DNA from: Ichthyophthirius multifiliis
Lineage: Eukaryota > Ciliophora > Oligohymenophorea > Hymenostomatida
Reading direction: 5' to 3'
Length of the DNA stretch: 64,000 nt
NCBI RefSeq assembly: GCF_000220395.1
Contig: NW_004085868.1
Location: 7,840 to 71,839, forward strand
Shown here: positions 37,726 to 51,003 of the stretch, one piece after another
How the letters are laid out: the number at the start of each line of letters is the position of its first letter
Numbering within the stretch: position 1 is the first letter of the stretch
The notes under the pieces: model-generated
What the model was told of the DNA's origin: nothing
Databases searched by the model: none
What the model saw: only the letters and a program-made list of their open reading frames with translations
Translations under genes and position numbers: made by a program

Positions 37726-39206
37726 TCATTCTTTAATAATTTTTTCAACAAGTTCATTTTCAGGCTAAAAACATTAAATAATATTAATAATAGTTTATTT
37801 ATTATTAAGTTCTGATATAATTAAATTTAAATTTTTATATAATATAAAATCTTCTAATTTAACATTTTATTCTTTTGTAGATAAAAGAAGTTTAAAAAAA
37901 ATACCAAAAAAAAGTTAATTAGTAAAATGAAAAGTTTTTTTCTTCATTTTTTTAATAATTTTATCCAATTTATTTTCTTTCAAAATACTACTCACATTTT
38001 TACTTATTAACATAAATAAATGACACAGTTAGAATTTCCCAAAACTAAATTTTATTAATCTTTATAGTATTTCATTATAGTAAGTAATAAAAGATAATAT
38101 CTATATTAATCCGAAAATCCCTAATTATTATATATCTTCTATAGGGTTTTTATTCTTAAAACCGAATTTAATCCAATTTTCATTTTCAAAAATATCTTCA
38201 TGTTTTAAATCCGTATTTTTCTTTAATATAAAATGCTCATAAACTCCGTTTAATAATTTTTAATGTTAAAAATTTTATTTGTTAAATTTTGAATTCGAAA
38301 AATGTATTATTAAGGTTTTCTCTTCTCTTTATTAACGTGATAAGGAAGGCGAAGAAAAAAAAATTGATAAATAATCATATAATGATTTTTTTCTTTTTCT
38401 TTCTATTTTAATTTATTAACTCCAAAATACACTAACATTTAATAAATTAGACTACTTTTATATAAACTAATGCTATTTTTTTCTTATTATTAATATTGTT
38501 ATATATATAAAATTTTATATTTATAAATTTTATTTATATTTTTTAGAAAAAAAAAATATTAATAATATTATTAAATTTTTTATAATTTCTCATTTCAATT
38601 AATAAATTATATTTTTAATTAAAATTATATTTTTTTTTATAATTATAATATTAAAAATTATTTTTTAAAAAAAATTTACCTTTGTTGTTTACTTTCTTAA
38701 TTTTTACTATCTTAAATAATTAGCTAATTTATATTCTCATTTTATTTTAAATTCTATTTGTTTTTTTATTTGTTTCTAAATTATAATTGATAATAGAATA
38801 AACAATTTCTTCTGGAATTTCCTCTACTTCAGGATTACTAATTTTCTTGATATCTTTATTTTTATTTTTTTTATTAATAAAAAATAAATAAATAAATTTA
38901 AAGTTTATAAGTATATAAAAATATAAAAAATGTTTATTTTTACAATCATTATTATATAAAATAATAAAAAAATAAAAATATACTTTAAATGCTTTATAAT
39001 TAATTAAAGTTTATTTATCTTAAAGAATTGGATGTAATATTAATTTCATTTGTTTAATTTCTTGTAAATTATTAATCTGTATTATTAATATTATTTTTAA
39101 TATAGGAAGTATTAATATAAGTCTATTCTTCTTATTAAAACAAATTTTTTCTAGATTTTAAATGATATTCAGAACACATAAAATAAAAATTATTATTTTA
39201 ATCCAT
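37726..39206 (-). CDS. ELMO-domain-containing protein
   Basis: Three exons (39206-38984, 38853-38680, 38402-37726) give 357 residues; introns are 38854-38983 and 38403-38679. The ELMO signature occurs near residue 208: NWIKFGFKNKNPIEDIQQLG then IFGLIQILSFITYY, followed by FQLCHLFMLISKNVSSIL. ELMO/ELMOD proteins act with small GTPases: animal ELMOs help DOCK proteins activate Rac, and ELMODs are GAPs for Arf-like GTPases. At this size and without PH or armadillo parts it resembles ELMODs; the ELMOD catalytic Arg was not pinned down. The N-terminal 130 residues are Asn/Gln-rich. It is divergent from the cyclic-nucleotide-binding gene. Confidence 0.78.
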
Positions 39207-39709
39207 ATTTTTTTTAGATGTTTTTTTTATTTTAGATAGTTTTATAATATTTTTTTTTTAATTAATTTTTTTTTTTTTTATAAAATTAAATTTAATTATA
39301 TTAATGTAATATAATTTTTATATTTATAATTAAAATAAAAAAAATATATAAATTTATCTTTTCTTTTATAAATATAGAATATTATAATAAGAAAAATAAA
39401 AATGTTTATAAATTTAGATTTAAATAATAAATTATTTATAATTATATTTGTATTTATATAATAAACTATTTATTTAAGTTATAATTTTATTTTAAGTTAT
39501 TATCAAATATAAAATTTACTATAATTATAAAAAAAAAAAAATTACTAATATGTATATTAAATTTATCTAATTATTTATTTTTTATCTCTAATATTTTAAT
39601 ATATATAAAATTTTATTTTTAAAAGTAAAAATATAAATTTTATTATTAAATTTATTTTAAATATACATTATATATTTAATTATTATTACTTTTTTTTTTA
39701 AAAAAAAAC
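39207..39709. other. Shared upstream region of a divergent gene pair
   Basis: The 503 bases between the ELMO gene and the cyclic-nucleotide-binding gene are A/T-only. Both promoters must be here or overlap it. No motif recognised. Confidence 0.6.
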
Positions 39710-41652
39710 ATGATAACAGATAATACAAACGAATTAAGCATTAATTCATAAGATGAAGTATAATATAAAATAAATAACTAAAAAAATAAAATCAAAAATA
39801 AAATAAAACAAGATATAAAAAGCAATAGAAATATTAAAAAAAACCCCATAAAACCGGCAATAAGAAGATATTAATTTCTTAATGTAAGTAACCGAAAATA
39901 TTAATTTTTTTAAAGATATGATATAAAAAAATCCTTAAAATATAAATATACATTAATAATGTTGTTAATATATGTAACTAGAATGTCATCCAATTAACAC
40001 ATAAGTAATAAAAATAAGTAAACAAAAAAACTAATATATATAGATATATACATATATATACATAAATAAATATATATTTAGACACACTTGGTGATAGATT
40101 TTACATTATTTTAAATGGGAAAGTTTCTGTTCATATAAAAAAATATTAAGATTATGACAATGTACCAGAAAATGAATCTAGAGATCTATTAATAAAAGTA
40201 GCATTTTTATATAAAGGACAATCCTTTGGTGAATTAGCCCTTTTGAATAAAAGTTTAAGAATGGCGACTATTATATGTGAGGAAGAATGTTATTTTTTGA
40301 CTTTAAATTAAAGAAATTTTTCCCGTATTTTGCAATAAACATAAAAGAGTTTAAATGAAAAATTATATTATTTAGAGAATTTGCCTATTTTCCAAAATTT
40401 AAATAAATAATGCATCCGAGAATTATATTCTAGATCAAAGGAAATAAAAACAATAAAAAAATAAATAATATATTTAGAAAATGAGGAAACATAGTATGTA
40501 TATATAGTATTATAAGGAAAATTTATAGCCTCGAAGAAATTTTTTTAGAAAAACAACGAAAATATAACTGATAAATTTGCATTTAAAGTGAAAGATAATA
40601 TATAATAATTTAAAGAGATGACTTTTTTTACTTTCGAATAAAATTAAATTTTTGGGGAATTTGAAGCTGCAAATGGACATAAAAGTTAATTTACAATATA
40701 TTGTGATAGTCAGTAAGGAAATTTATTATTAATTTCAAAAAAATTATTTATAGCGAAGGTATTATCTGATTAATTGGGAAAATAAAATATAGATTAACAT
40801 TTAAATTAATTTCGGTAAATATTTAATTAGAGATAAATTTAAATGTAAAAGCAAATTAGTTAATACTGGAATTATTTAAAGGATGATCATCATTAATAAA
40901 ATTTTAATAATTTATAAAAACCTTAAAGTGCTGGAAATATTTTATTTAGAAAAAAAAAAAAACCATTAAAAAAATAATGATAACCTAAAGGACTTTTTTG
41001 ATGAAACTTTAGAAAAATAAGAAAATTTCGCTTTTAAATAAAGTCTTTTTTTAAAATAAAATTATTCAAATTAAAATAATATTCAATCCGATATTTATTT
41101 TAAAAAATCTTTAAGGAAAAAACCTTATAAAAACTATTTAAAATAAAGTCATTTTAATCTTAGTATTAATTTTTATTCAAAAATTCAAAAAAAATATTGT
41201 CATAGTTATTCTAATTCATAATCATAAATATATTATAATAGTATAAATAATAATTTTATGACTAATAGTAATAACCTACTATTTAATAATAATGATGATA
41301 CAAATAAAAATATTAGTCATTAGTAATTAAAATAACCATATTAAAATATCATGAAATAAGATTCAAATATACCTATTACTGTATAATCTTACAAATATTA
41401 GAAAATAAAATAATACAGTAAAAATATACCAAATTCAGCTTACTTACTACCTAAATAAACAAAAGTAGAAACTTAAGAAGTTTAAACTAAGTTTGCTTTT
41501 AATAATAGTTTATAATCTAATCTTACTCATAAAAATAATGATAGTATTTTCAAATAAATGTTTGAAAATTTAGAAGGTATCAAAGTTGTTTTTAATAGGA
41601 GATAAAATATTGTAAATAAAAAATAATTTAAAATGTTAAAAAAATAAAAATG
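39710..41652 (+). CDS. Cyclic-nucleotide-binding-domain protein, two CNB folds
   Basis: Exons 39710-39887, 39916-40017 and 40082-41652 give 616 residues, ending at TGA 41650-41652. The first CNB fold has LGDRFYIILNGKVSVHI and the phosphate-binding cassette FGELALLNKSLRMATI, with the conserved Glu at 144 and the Arg that contacts the cyclic phosphate. A second, degenerate fold follows (YVYIVLQGKFIASKKFF, FGEFEAANGHKSQFTI) and lacks that Arg, so it probably does not bind nucleotide. The last 280 residues are Asn/Gln/Ser-rich and disordered. There is no kinase or channel part and no inhibitor motif, so it is a free-standing cAMP/cGMP sensor or PKA-R-like protein. The first intron would be only 28 bases. 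Confidence 0.82.
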
Positions 41653-42077
41653 AATATATAAAAATATATAGATATAATAAAATTATATATTAAACTATAA
41701 TTTATAAAATATTTATATCTATAAATTAATTTTATAGTATATTTTTTGTTTTATTTTTTTAATAAATTAATTTATTATTATTTACACCATATTAATTTTT
41801 TTTTTTTTTAAATAAAAACAATAATAAATCTGAATTAATAATCAAGATTATTTTACATTTTTCATTAAAAAAAATAAAATCATATAATATTTAATAATTA
41901 AATTTTTAAAAAACACGAAACATTTAAATAAATCAAAAAATAAAAAAAAATCACATATATATAAATAAAATAAAAATAAAATCTTAAAAACGAATTGTAA
42001 AAATAAATATCTAAATAAAATAAAATAAAATAAAAATCATTTAAAAAAAAAAACACACACACACATATACACAAAAA
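41653..42077. other. AT-rich intergenic DNA
   Basis: About 425 bases between the CNB gene and copine, ending in A-rich DNA with a short ACACAC stretch just before the copine ATG. No gene seen. Confidence 0.6.
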
Positions 42078-43806
42078 ATGTCATAGCAAATATTAATGGA
42101 AATAAACTTTAATGCAATTGGCCTTCCAACAGGAAAAAATGTATTTTTGAAAGTTTTCTATATTGACAATTCCAACACCTATAAACCTTTAGGCGAAACC
42201 GAAATATTAGAAGGTGATCCTAATCCAAAATGGTAAAAAGCATTTAGAATGGAATATGTATTTTAAAGAAGATAAAATTTACGTTTAGAAGTATATGACA
42301 AAGGATTTTTTTCCACTTCTTAATTAGGTACATGTGAAACTACCTTATCTTAAATAATGACTTCTATCAACAATAATTTTAAAATTCCTTTAGAAGATAA
42401 GAATAATAAATAAATTGGAGATATTTTTGGTAGAGTCTCTACTATAGCATCTAATGTCGTATAATGGTAATGGTCAGGAAAAAATGTCAAAAACGTTGAG
42501 CTTTTTTCCAAAACAGATTCTGTATTGTAACTTTATTACCTATATGAGGAAAATGGTAAAGAAATTAGAGTCTAAATTAAAGAAACAGAAAATTTATAGA
42601 ATAACATAAATCCTTAATGGGCTAGATTTGATGTTTCTTTAGCTTTATTATGCAGAAACGATCTTAATAGAAAATTCCTTTTAGTAGTGAAAGATTGGGG
42701 TAAAAAAAATTACACATATATAGGAGAATGTAGAACATCACTTAATGAAGTATTTTTATTTTATTTATTTTTTTTTTTAAAAAAAAAGTTATTACAAAAT
42801 CCAAATAAAGAATTAGAAATTTTAAATGAAAAAAAAAAAATGTAGGTTATTTAAAATGTTAAGATATAAATTTTATTAAACCAGAATTCGCAGACTACTT
42901 AATTGGCGGTTAATAAATTAATGTAGTTGCAGCTATAGATTATACAGCTTCTAATGGAGAATATACAGATAATTATTCTTTACATTCTTAGGATTTTTAA
43001 AAAAATTAATATCTTATTACTCTTACTAATGTTTGTGATTTATTACTTGATTATGATAGTATTTCATTTTATATATATATATATATAAATGTATTTTTTT
43101 TATATATTTTAAATTAATATAATTTTTTTTTTTTTTTTTTTTAGATGATAAAAAAATATAAATGTTTGGTTTTGGAGGAGTTCCTAAATTTCCAAATTAT
43201 ACTAGATATGATACTGAAAATATGTATTTTTTTTTTTTCCATATTTTTTTTATTTTTGGTTTTTAAAAAAAGATTCCCTTTAACAGGAAATCCCTAAAGT
43301 GCTGATGTAGTAGGATTAGATGGAGTTATTTAAACTTATTAATAATCCCTTAAAAATGTAGTTTTATGTGGTCCGACTTTATTTGCTGATGTACTTAGAA
43401 AAGGATTAGAAATATCGAAATAAAATTCAAGATAAAATCCTAATTCTTATACTATTTTACTTATTTTAACCGACGGAGTAATTGATGATTTAGAAGAATG
43501 TAAAAAAATACTCTAAAGTGCAGGAGAATCTGCTTTTTCGGTTATTATAGTAGGAATTGGAAATGAGAAATTCTCAATGATGAAAGATTTAGATGGACCT
43601 GATACTAAAAGAAATAACGTTAGAGATTGTGTTAATTTTATTAAATTTAATGATGTAAATACTTTTTTAATTTAAATTATTTAATTTTTATATAAAAGTA
43701 TATAAATAACACTAATGGTTTATTAAATGAAATGTTAGCCGAAATTCCGAATCAATTAAAAAGTTTTAAAAAGTATAATAATAATTATTAATTAATATAA
43801 TAATGA
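42078..43806 (+). CDS. Copine (two C2 domains plus vWA domain), one frame break
   Basis: Calcium-dependent phospholipid-binding protein. Five exons separated by introns 42750-42788, 43059-43144, 43224-43272 and 43655-43698. The N-terminal half has two C2 domains (NFNAIGLPTGKNVFLKVF; GDPNPKWQKAF; NPQWARFDVSLALLC). The C-terminal half is the copine vWA domain with the metal-site motif AIDYTASNG and the family's FPLTGNPQSADVVGLDGVI and LILTDGVIDDL. The frame breaks once at a 12-base A-run at 42829-42840; one more A restores it and gives 503 residues, the usual copine size. An assembly error in the A-run is the simplest reading. TGA is at 43804-43806. Copines join membrane traffic and signalling after a calcium rise. 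Confidence 0.88.
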
Positions 43807-43963
43807 TAATTTTACTAATATTTAGCCTAAAATAAAAATTTTTTTTTTTTTTTGGATTTATTTTTTTTATGTATTTTCCCATTACTTTTTTTTATATATA
43901 AAAAAAGATATAAATTTTTAAAATTTTACACAAATAAACAAAAAATATATTTTATTTTTTTTC

Positions 43964-44943
43964 TCAAGAATCATTTATTTCAAGAATATTAATAAAAGTT
44001 TCGTCTTTAATTCTTTTATAATTTAAAATATCATTAGTATGCTATTTAAGCATAATAATATTTATAGGAATATTAACTAAAATATGCAATCCAATAACAT
44101 AATAGCTTTCAATGAAGTTTTACAAAATAAAAATTCAAATTTAATACTAGAAATAGGTTCAAAGCAATTTCTTAAATATTTTAAAAAAATAAAATTTCGG
44201 AATTTGGTAATATTCTAAAAACATTCTATACATACAATTAATAATACAAAAATTAAATTTTAATCGAAGCATATATCAATACTTTTTTAAAAAAACAAAA
44301 GAAAAATACTATAAATTAATCCAAATGTATTTTTTACAAATAACTCTTCATATTTTTTATCAAAACCATTTCCATATTAAACATTATAGTATCCATATAT
44401 AAAACTTCCTATAAAAACAACAAATTCTCCATTTAAAAAGCTATTAAAGGTATTTATACTTTCATCTTTTTTAAAAATTATAATTAAATAAAATATTATT
44501 TATATAATAAGCAGTATATAATCTTTTTTTTCAAAATTTAAACCTTCTTTTTATTTTTCTATAATCATCATTAATACTGAAAAACTCCCAAAAATATAAC
44601 AATGCATTACAGAAGTATAATTTAAACCATAAAGGAAAGTATAGAATTAAATCAAATCAAAAAAGCCACTTTTAGCACCTTATATTATTAAAATATTAAA
44701 TTATTAAATTTAAATATCTTTATAATATATTGTTATTCCTAAAAATATAACCAAAATTAAATATCTGAATATACATTTTAAAACTAAATTTGCATGGTTT
44801 TGTTCTAAGTTTATTTATAAATATAATGCTGCAAGCATAGAATATGATACTATTAATAATTTTAATATGAATAAGTAACATTTATTATTTTCTAAACTTT
44901 ATTAATAATCGAAATTTTCTTAATTAAAATTACTTATAATCAT
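43964..44943 (-). CDS. Multi-spanning membrane protein, drug/metabolite-transporter-like
   Basis: ATG at 44943, intron 44077-44123, TGA at 43964-43966; 310 residues. About eight to nine hydrophobic segments are spread through the length (FILKLLIVSYSMLAALYL, YLILVIFLGITIYY, and others). The stretch FYTFLYGLNYTSVMHCYIFG followed by SFSVLMMIIEK resembles the EamA/SLC35F repeat signature (ALNYTSVxxAxIL...), suggesting the drug/metabolite transporter superfamily. Similarity is short, so another polytopic family is possible and no substrate can be named. It converges on copine with 157 bases between stops. Confidence 0.6.
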
Positions 44944-45245
44944 TTATATATAGATATTTTTTGTTAATATTATTTTTTTAGGTTTTAATATAAATTATAT
45001 AAATTTTTATGTTTTTTAGTTTAATTTATATTTTAAATTTTCATAATTATTGTCTTTATATCAAAAATTATAGTTAATTTAAATTAAAAATTATATAAAG
45101 AAATAATTATTTTAATATAAAGTTTCTCTATATTATTTCAAATAAAGACTAAATATGTATATATATATATAAATAAATAATAATTAATACATAGATTTAT
45201 ATATCTTATATACAAAATATATAAAAAAAGTTGAGTTCATAAATA
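44944..45245. other. AT-rich spacer
   Basis: About 300 bases of A/T between two minus-strand genes; must hold the promoter of the transporter-like gene. Nothing else seen. Confidence 0.55.
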
Positions 45246-48200
45246 TCATTTTATTAATAAATTAATAGAATTGTAAACTCCTTATTATAGACAAGAATTT
45301 ACATAACTTTATTTTTATTGGATAGTAAAAAAATCTTTAGTTCTTTTTTAAACAACAAGATTGAATTAAAATCCAATATAACCGTTAACATAAATTTGAA
45401 TACAATATTCTCCATTATTAAGTGCTTTAGGTTATGCTTTAAATTAAATATAATTTTATTTAATTTAATAATCTAGCCATTTAGGATATCTATTAGATTT
45501 TTTATCTCTAGAAATATTAATAAAATTATTTCTAAAAAATAATTTAAAATTATTTTAAAAGTATTATTTTTTATCTACGGAAGAAATACTTTAAACTTTT
45601 TTAAAAATTTTATCTAATAAATAGATTTTTCTTCTGTAAATAAAATTTCGCCTAAAGCAGGAATATATTAAGTAGGTAAAAAATCAAAATCAAAACCAAG
45701 AAAATCAGCCTTTAAACATTCGAATATTAAATTTTTATTAATATCAAATCCGGTAAAAAATTTGTTTATTTCATACAATGATTTTTAATAATTTTCTAAA
45801 TTATATTCAAATAATGATAAATTTTATTAATTTTAATTAATATAATACTATATATATTTAAATAATATAAATATATATATAAATAAAAATAATTTTTATA
45901 TAATATATCAAAATATTCTTTTTTTATTTAATAAATATTTATTAATGTTATTATTTACCTTATACCAATCTTTTTTTTTTACTATTTTAGAAGCTTCCTT
46001 TTTAAGTTATTAGTAAAAAAAATATTATATTTTATCATTTTTTAGATTAATATTTATATATAAAACATGTCAATCCAACTAGAAAAAAAGTAAGATTTTT
46101 ATATATTTTAATTTTATTAACTCTCCTTATTTAATTTTTCATTATTTTTAGTTAGTTAATTTACAGTTTTAATTAAGTTTTCTATATTTATAGGAAATTA
46201 TGAGAAATCTTAAATAAGTTTTTGCTTAATTATAATCTTGAAATAACTTGAAATACTTTTATATATATCAATATTTAGGAAATATATTTTTTTTATAAAA
46301 ACATCTTCATCATAAATAATTTCAGGACTATAAATATATTTTTTTTTATAAATAATCTTATGAATAGTTTTTCTTAAAATAAAAACAATAAATAAAATTC
46401 CGAATAGAATTATTCCTGACAAAGAAAGTATAATAATTTAATAAGTTGATATTTTTGTAAACTGAACAGTCATAATTTCCTAATCTTAACTATATCTATC
46501 AAAAATAAAAATTTTTATTTATAATTATTTTCTATAATAAATTAAAGGTCTATATAAATTAATTTTAAATTCTTCAATTAAATCATCATTTTAATTATAT
46601 TTTACCCAATCCTAATCCTCTTCTTGTATATATAATTAATATCTTAAAGGTAAAAATTTATATTATTCATTATTTTAAAAATTAAATTTTATTATATTAT
46701 TTTATTCCACTGTTAAGCCATTCGGGTATTATGATTCGTATTACAATTTAAAAGAGTTATTTATTTTTAATGGAGGTTTTATTTAAAAAAAAGTTAGAGT
46801 ATCTTAAATATGATAATAATTTCTAAAATCAGGATTAATGTTATCATAAATTTAAATTTAAATATAACTTTTAGTATTATATGTGGATATAATAATACTT
46901 TTTTTGAAAAAAATATTTACACTCTTTAAATCTCCAAAAATAATTAACATTTAATTATTTTATATAAGAGAACATAAAATATTTTTTTTTTATTAAAAAT
47001 CAATTAAAAAAATTAAATTAGGATCATCCGCTTCTATTTTTATTTTTACTAAAACTTTATTTGATATTGTTTTTATAATTTAATTATTTTTATTCTTAAA
47101 ATCAAATTCTAAAGATTATTTCACATAAAAATCAATCGGATGAAAATAAAGCTTACTATTTAAAACTTACTAAATACTAGGTAATTAATTCTAAATTAAT
47201 TACATATAATTACTTTCTATAAAAGGATTAAATAGTTTCAATTATATAAAAGGACTAAATTTTTTGGTAAGGAATCCTTCCTCGTCTAAATATCCATTAA
47301 CCTATAAAATATTAAATAAAAAATGAATGAAACCTTCATCTCTATCATTATTATTTTCCGATAAAAAATCATAAGGAAAAACTCTCTTAGAAGTTTAAAT
47401 TACAATAGTATTCAAACCATTATTATTCAAAAAACTTTTATCTATATCAATATTTAAACTATTATATTCAATCCGAAATTAATTTAATTCTTAGGTTTAA
47501 ATCAATTAATAATTAACTAAATAGAAATAATCTTAAATCTTAATATCTAAATTTACAAATAAATGCGTTATTTAGAATGATATTTATTCTCCAACATATA
47601 TTTTTTCCTAATTTAAACCGCTATTTTTATATTCCTTTTTTTTTATATTTAAGTCGAAAAATGGACATTGTTTTATATCTCACATACTTTAAATCCTTTT
47701 TAAACTGTAAAAAAAATATGTAAACATTCCTTATTTATATCTATGCTTTAAGAATTTTCTGTTCCAAACTCCAATTAACTTACTTTTTAAATTAATTTTT
47801 AATTTTTTACATTTAAAACTGATATTTGACCCTTTCCACCTTAGCTTACAAGTAAATAATTTTAATTATTTGTAATCTAAACAAAATATAAAGCGAATCC
47901 ATTTAAATTTGCAGATATTTAAATAAATATATTATTTATATCAGTACAGTTTATTATTGTAATTCCTTTAAATCCATCCGCTACAAACAAATAATTATCA
48001 TTTCTCAAATCAAAATTGATATATTATCCCCCAAAAGTTTTTAAAAAATTACCCAAAGTAATTTCTTAAGTATCTTTATCTATATAAAAAACACCCACTC
48101 CATAGTCTTAAACAGAATAAAACCCATATTCTAATTTATTATTAAAAACAAGACTATTAACTATAAATCTTTAATTTTCAAAAACTTATTTTTAAGTTAT

Positions 48201-49727
48201 TAATTAAACTTTTTTTAGTTTAATTTACTATACATCCAATATATAAAATCCATAAATTCCATTTGCACAACCTAAATACTTACCTTTGTTAACCAAATAA
48301 AGTCTCATACAATTATTATTATTTTCATAAGAAAATTAAAAAAAAACATTATCATTAATATTCCCATCAAAAAAATTATAAAAAAAAATTCCCTTTTCTA
48401 AACTACTTACACATAAAATATCGTAATCAAAAATATAAACTTGATGGTTAAAAAAAGTATCTTTTTCTTAAATTCTTTTTATAAATTACATATTATCTAT
48501 ATTTCGTTTAGAAAAAATAACAAGTCCTTCATAACCAAGAGTTATGGATACATAATTAAAATTAAGAATTAATATATGTTAGCTTTTTAATATATTTTGA
48601 GTTTCCAATGATTAATAATAATGACAATTATGGGCATTAAATATATTAATATTATTACTATTATTATAATTATAATTAGAACTCTTATATATTTTTAAGA
48701 CATCTTAATCTAAAAAATAAATAGAATCGTTTTCTTAATTAGTAATTAATTATTAACCGTTTCCATATGTTTATATTTTTTATTAAAAATAAGGAAATAA
48801 AAATTAAGTATCTTAATAATCCAACTCTAATAAATATATATAAATTCCTTCAGACTTAGTAACTAAAAATAATAGAGATTCTTAAGCATCTAAATACATA
48901 TAGTTTATAATAGATTATGGGTTTACTTTTTTTAATAACAAATATTTTTCATTTTTTTCTTAAACGAAAAAATGTTGACCTTAATTAAATAACATCCTCA
49001 AATCTATAACACTTAATCCATTATTTTTATTAATAACTAATAAATATTTTAATTTTTTCAAAAAAATGGTTTGTATAGCATTTTTTCCTATACTAGTAAG
49101 TACTTTTATTAGATGCATATTAGTAGGAATTTTTACATTATAAAAAATTAAATTTTCTATATCACAACTTAAAAAAGCGATGTTTTATTATACTTCAATA
49201 TTTCTTAATTAAAATTTTTGTACTACATTTTAATAATGTGATTCATAAATTTTGTGAAATAATCTTTCTTAATCATAATGTGATATTTAGATTAAAAATA
49301 ATTTACTATTATCAGAAAAATATAAATTTATTATTTAATTTTCTGAAACTATGGTAAATGTGTTTATAAAAATTTAGTTTGTTTATATTTTATATATTTC
49401 TAGGAATTCATTATTTATATCGTCAAATTATAATATAAGTATTTAATTTCCTATTGAGGCATAAAATTATTTATTATATGTCTATACATATTAAGCTTAT
49501 ATATTATAATTGTATTCTATAATATAATTTTTCATTATTGATATTTTCTTATCTTTCATTACTAAAAATATATAATTTTTATATTCAGGTAGAATGAATA
49601 TTTAAGAAAATATATCATTATTATTGGTTTATAACTAAATATTTTTAAAAGGAACTGAATCGAATAAATAAACATATTGATAAACTATATTAAAGAAAAC
49701 AAAAAAAAAAAAATTATATATATGCAT
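45246..49727 (-). CDS. Large single-pass membrane protein with beta-propeller-like ectodomain
   Basis: Starts at ATG 49727 with a signal peptide (MHIYNFFFFVFFNIVYQYVY). The first ~680 residues contain repeats such as YLFVADGFKGITIINC and QNYLLVSQGGKGQISVLNV, like LVIVD/propeller repeats. A second extracellular region of ~370 residues follows, then one membrane segment (LSGIILFGILFIVFIL) near residue 1085 and a ~280-residue cytosolic part that includes FECLKADFLGFDFDFLP and NGEYCIQIYVNGYIGF. Introns: 47635-47687 (good), 45998-46164 (tentative), 45848-45958 (good). The spliced length is one base short of a multiple of three, matching a frame change seen in an A-run near 45615; corrected length about 1383. 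Function unknown; receptor- or adhesion-like shape. Confidence 0.72.
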
Positions 49728-50111
49728 TTATAATTTTAAATGTATTTTTATTTTAAAATGATTTTTTTTTTAAATTAAAAAAATATGTAATTATTATTTA
49801 AAAATATATAAAAATGATATTAATAAAAATAAATTAAATATAAAAATTTATTTATATATAAATTAAATAAATAATAAAAATGAAAGTATAATATATTAAA
49901 TATTATAAAAAAATTATAGTTAACTATTATTTATATAATTAAATTCGTATAAATTAAAAAAATATATATATATGTATAATTTTTTTATATATATATTTAT
50001 ATATATATATATTTATATATATATATATATATTTATATATATTATCTAAGTTTTCATATTATCAAAAAATTGATAATTTTTTTTTTAAAAATTAAATTTA
50101 AAATTTTAATA
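49728..50111. other. AT-rich spacer with TA microsatellite
   Basis: Contains TA/TTTA runs at about 49966-50045. No coding sequence. Confidence 0.6.
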
Positions 50112-50741
50112 TCACAGAGTACATATTAATACAATTACTAAAATTAAAATTATAATAATAATTGCTATAACAATATACATTTTATAATTTCTCCATCTCA
50201 TTGTTTTGTTTACTGTTATTGCTTATTTTCTAAAACTAGTTGAAACCTATTACATATCTTGTGATTTTTAACAAATAATATCTAATTTTTCTCCCCTTTC
50301 CATTATTTTATCTAAATTTACAATCAAAACCTCCTTAGTTTCGTTAATATTTTCTTTTATTTTACTTAATTAATCACAATCTTTAGAATTATAATAATCA
50401 AATTTAGCTTTTAAATCTTTTTACAATAATTTATTCATAGAATAGGCTATAGCAGAACTTCTTTCCATTTCAGTTGTTTTATTATTAAACATATTTTTCA
50501 CATCATCCAAAAAGGCATAAGCAATTCTTCTTTAGTATTATATATCACACATACAGACATAATTTATGTCATTTTCGGAAATTGAATTGAAAATAAAACC
50601 CGAGTATTCAAACGATTGCTTTGAATTAGGATTTTATTTTGTTATTACTTATTTCGTTACATTTTGGAAATTACCTTAGGAGGTAGTATAGTCAGCTAAA
50701 AATGTTTCTCCTCTGGATATTACTACATAAATTAAAGACAT
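50112..50741 (-). CDS. R-SNARE with longin domain (VAMP7-like)
   Basis: Intronless, 209 residues, ATG 50741 to TGA 50112-50114. Residues 1-115 form a longin domain (MSLIYVVISRGETFLADYTT, FNSISENDINYVCMCD, RRIAYAFLDDVKNMF). Residues 125-183 are the SNARE helix with the zero-layer Arg149 in KIMERGEKLDII. Residues 188-207 are a C-terminal anchor (YIVIAIIIIILILVIVLI). This order and size is that of VAMP7-type longins, which drive fusion with late endosomal, lysosomal or plasma membranes. Longin autoinhibition is a family property. Ykt6 is ruled out by the membrane anchor. Confidence 0.93.
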
Positions 50742-51003
50742 TTTTTTTTCTCTTTTTTTAATATTATTTATTTAACTAATGTATTATTTATTATAATCGA
50801 TATTTCTTTATTTTTTTTTCTTAATAATAATAATATATATTATTTACTTTTATATATTTTTTTTTTCTTTATCTAAAAAATACATAAAATAAATTATAAT
50901 AAATTTATTTTATATAAAATATTTATTTTTTATTCAATCTTTTTTTTTTTTAAAAAAAAAAAACAAAAAAATAAAGTAAAAAAATTTAAAAAAACAACAA
51001 TAA

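Noticed and set aside
46210..46422. 70-residue minus-strand ORF with a membrane segment as a separate gene
   Set aside because: It is the transmembrane part of the large receptor, delimited only by Gln codons TAA/TAG.
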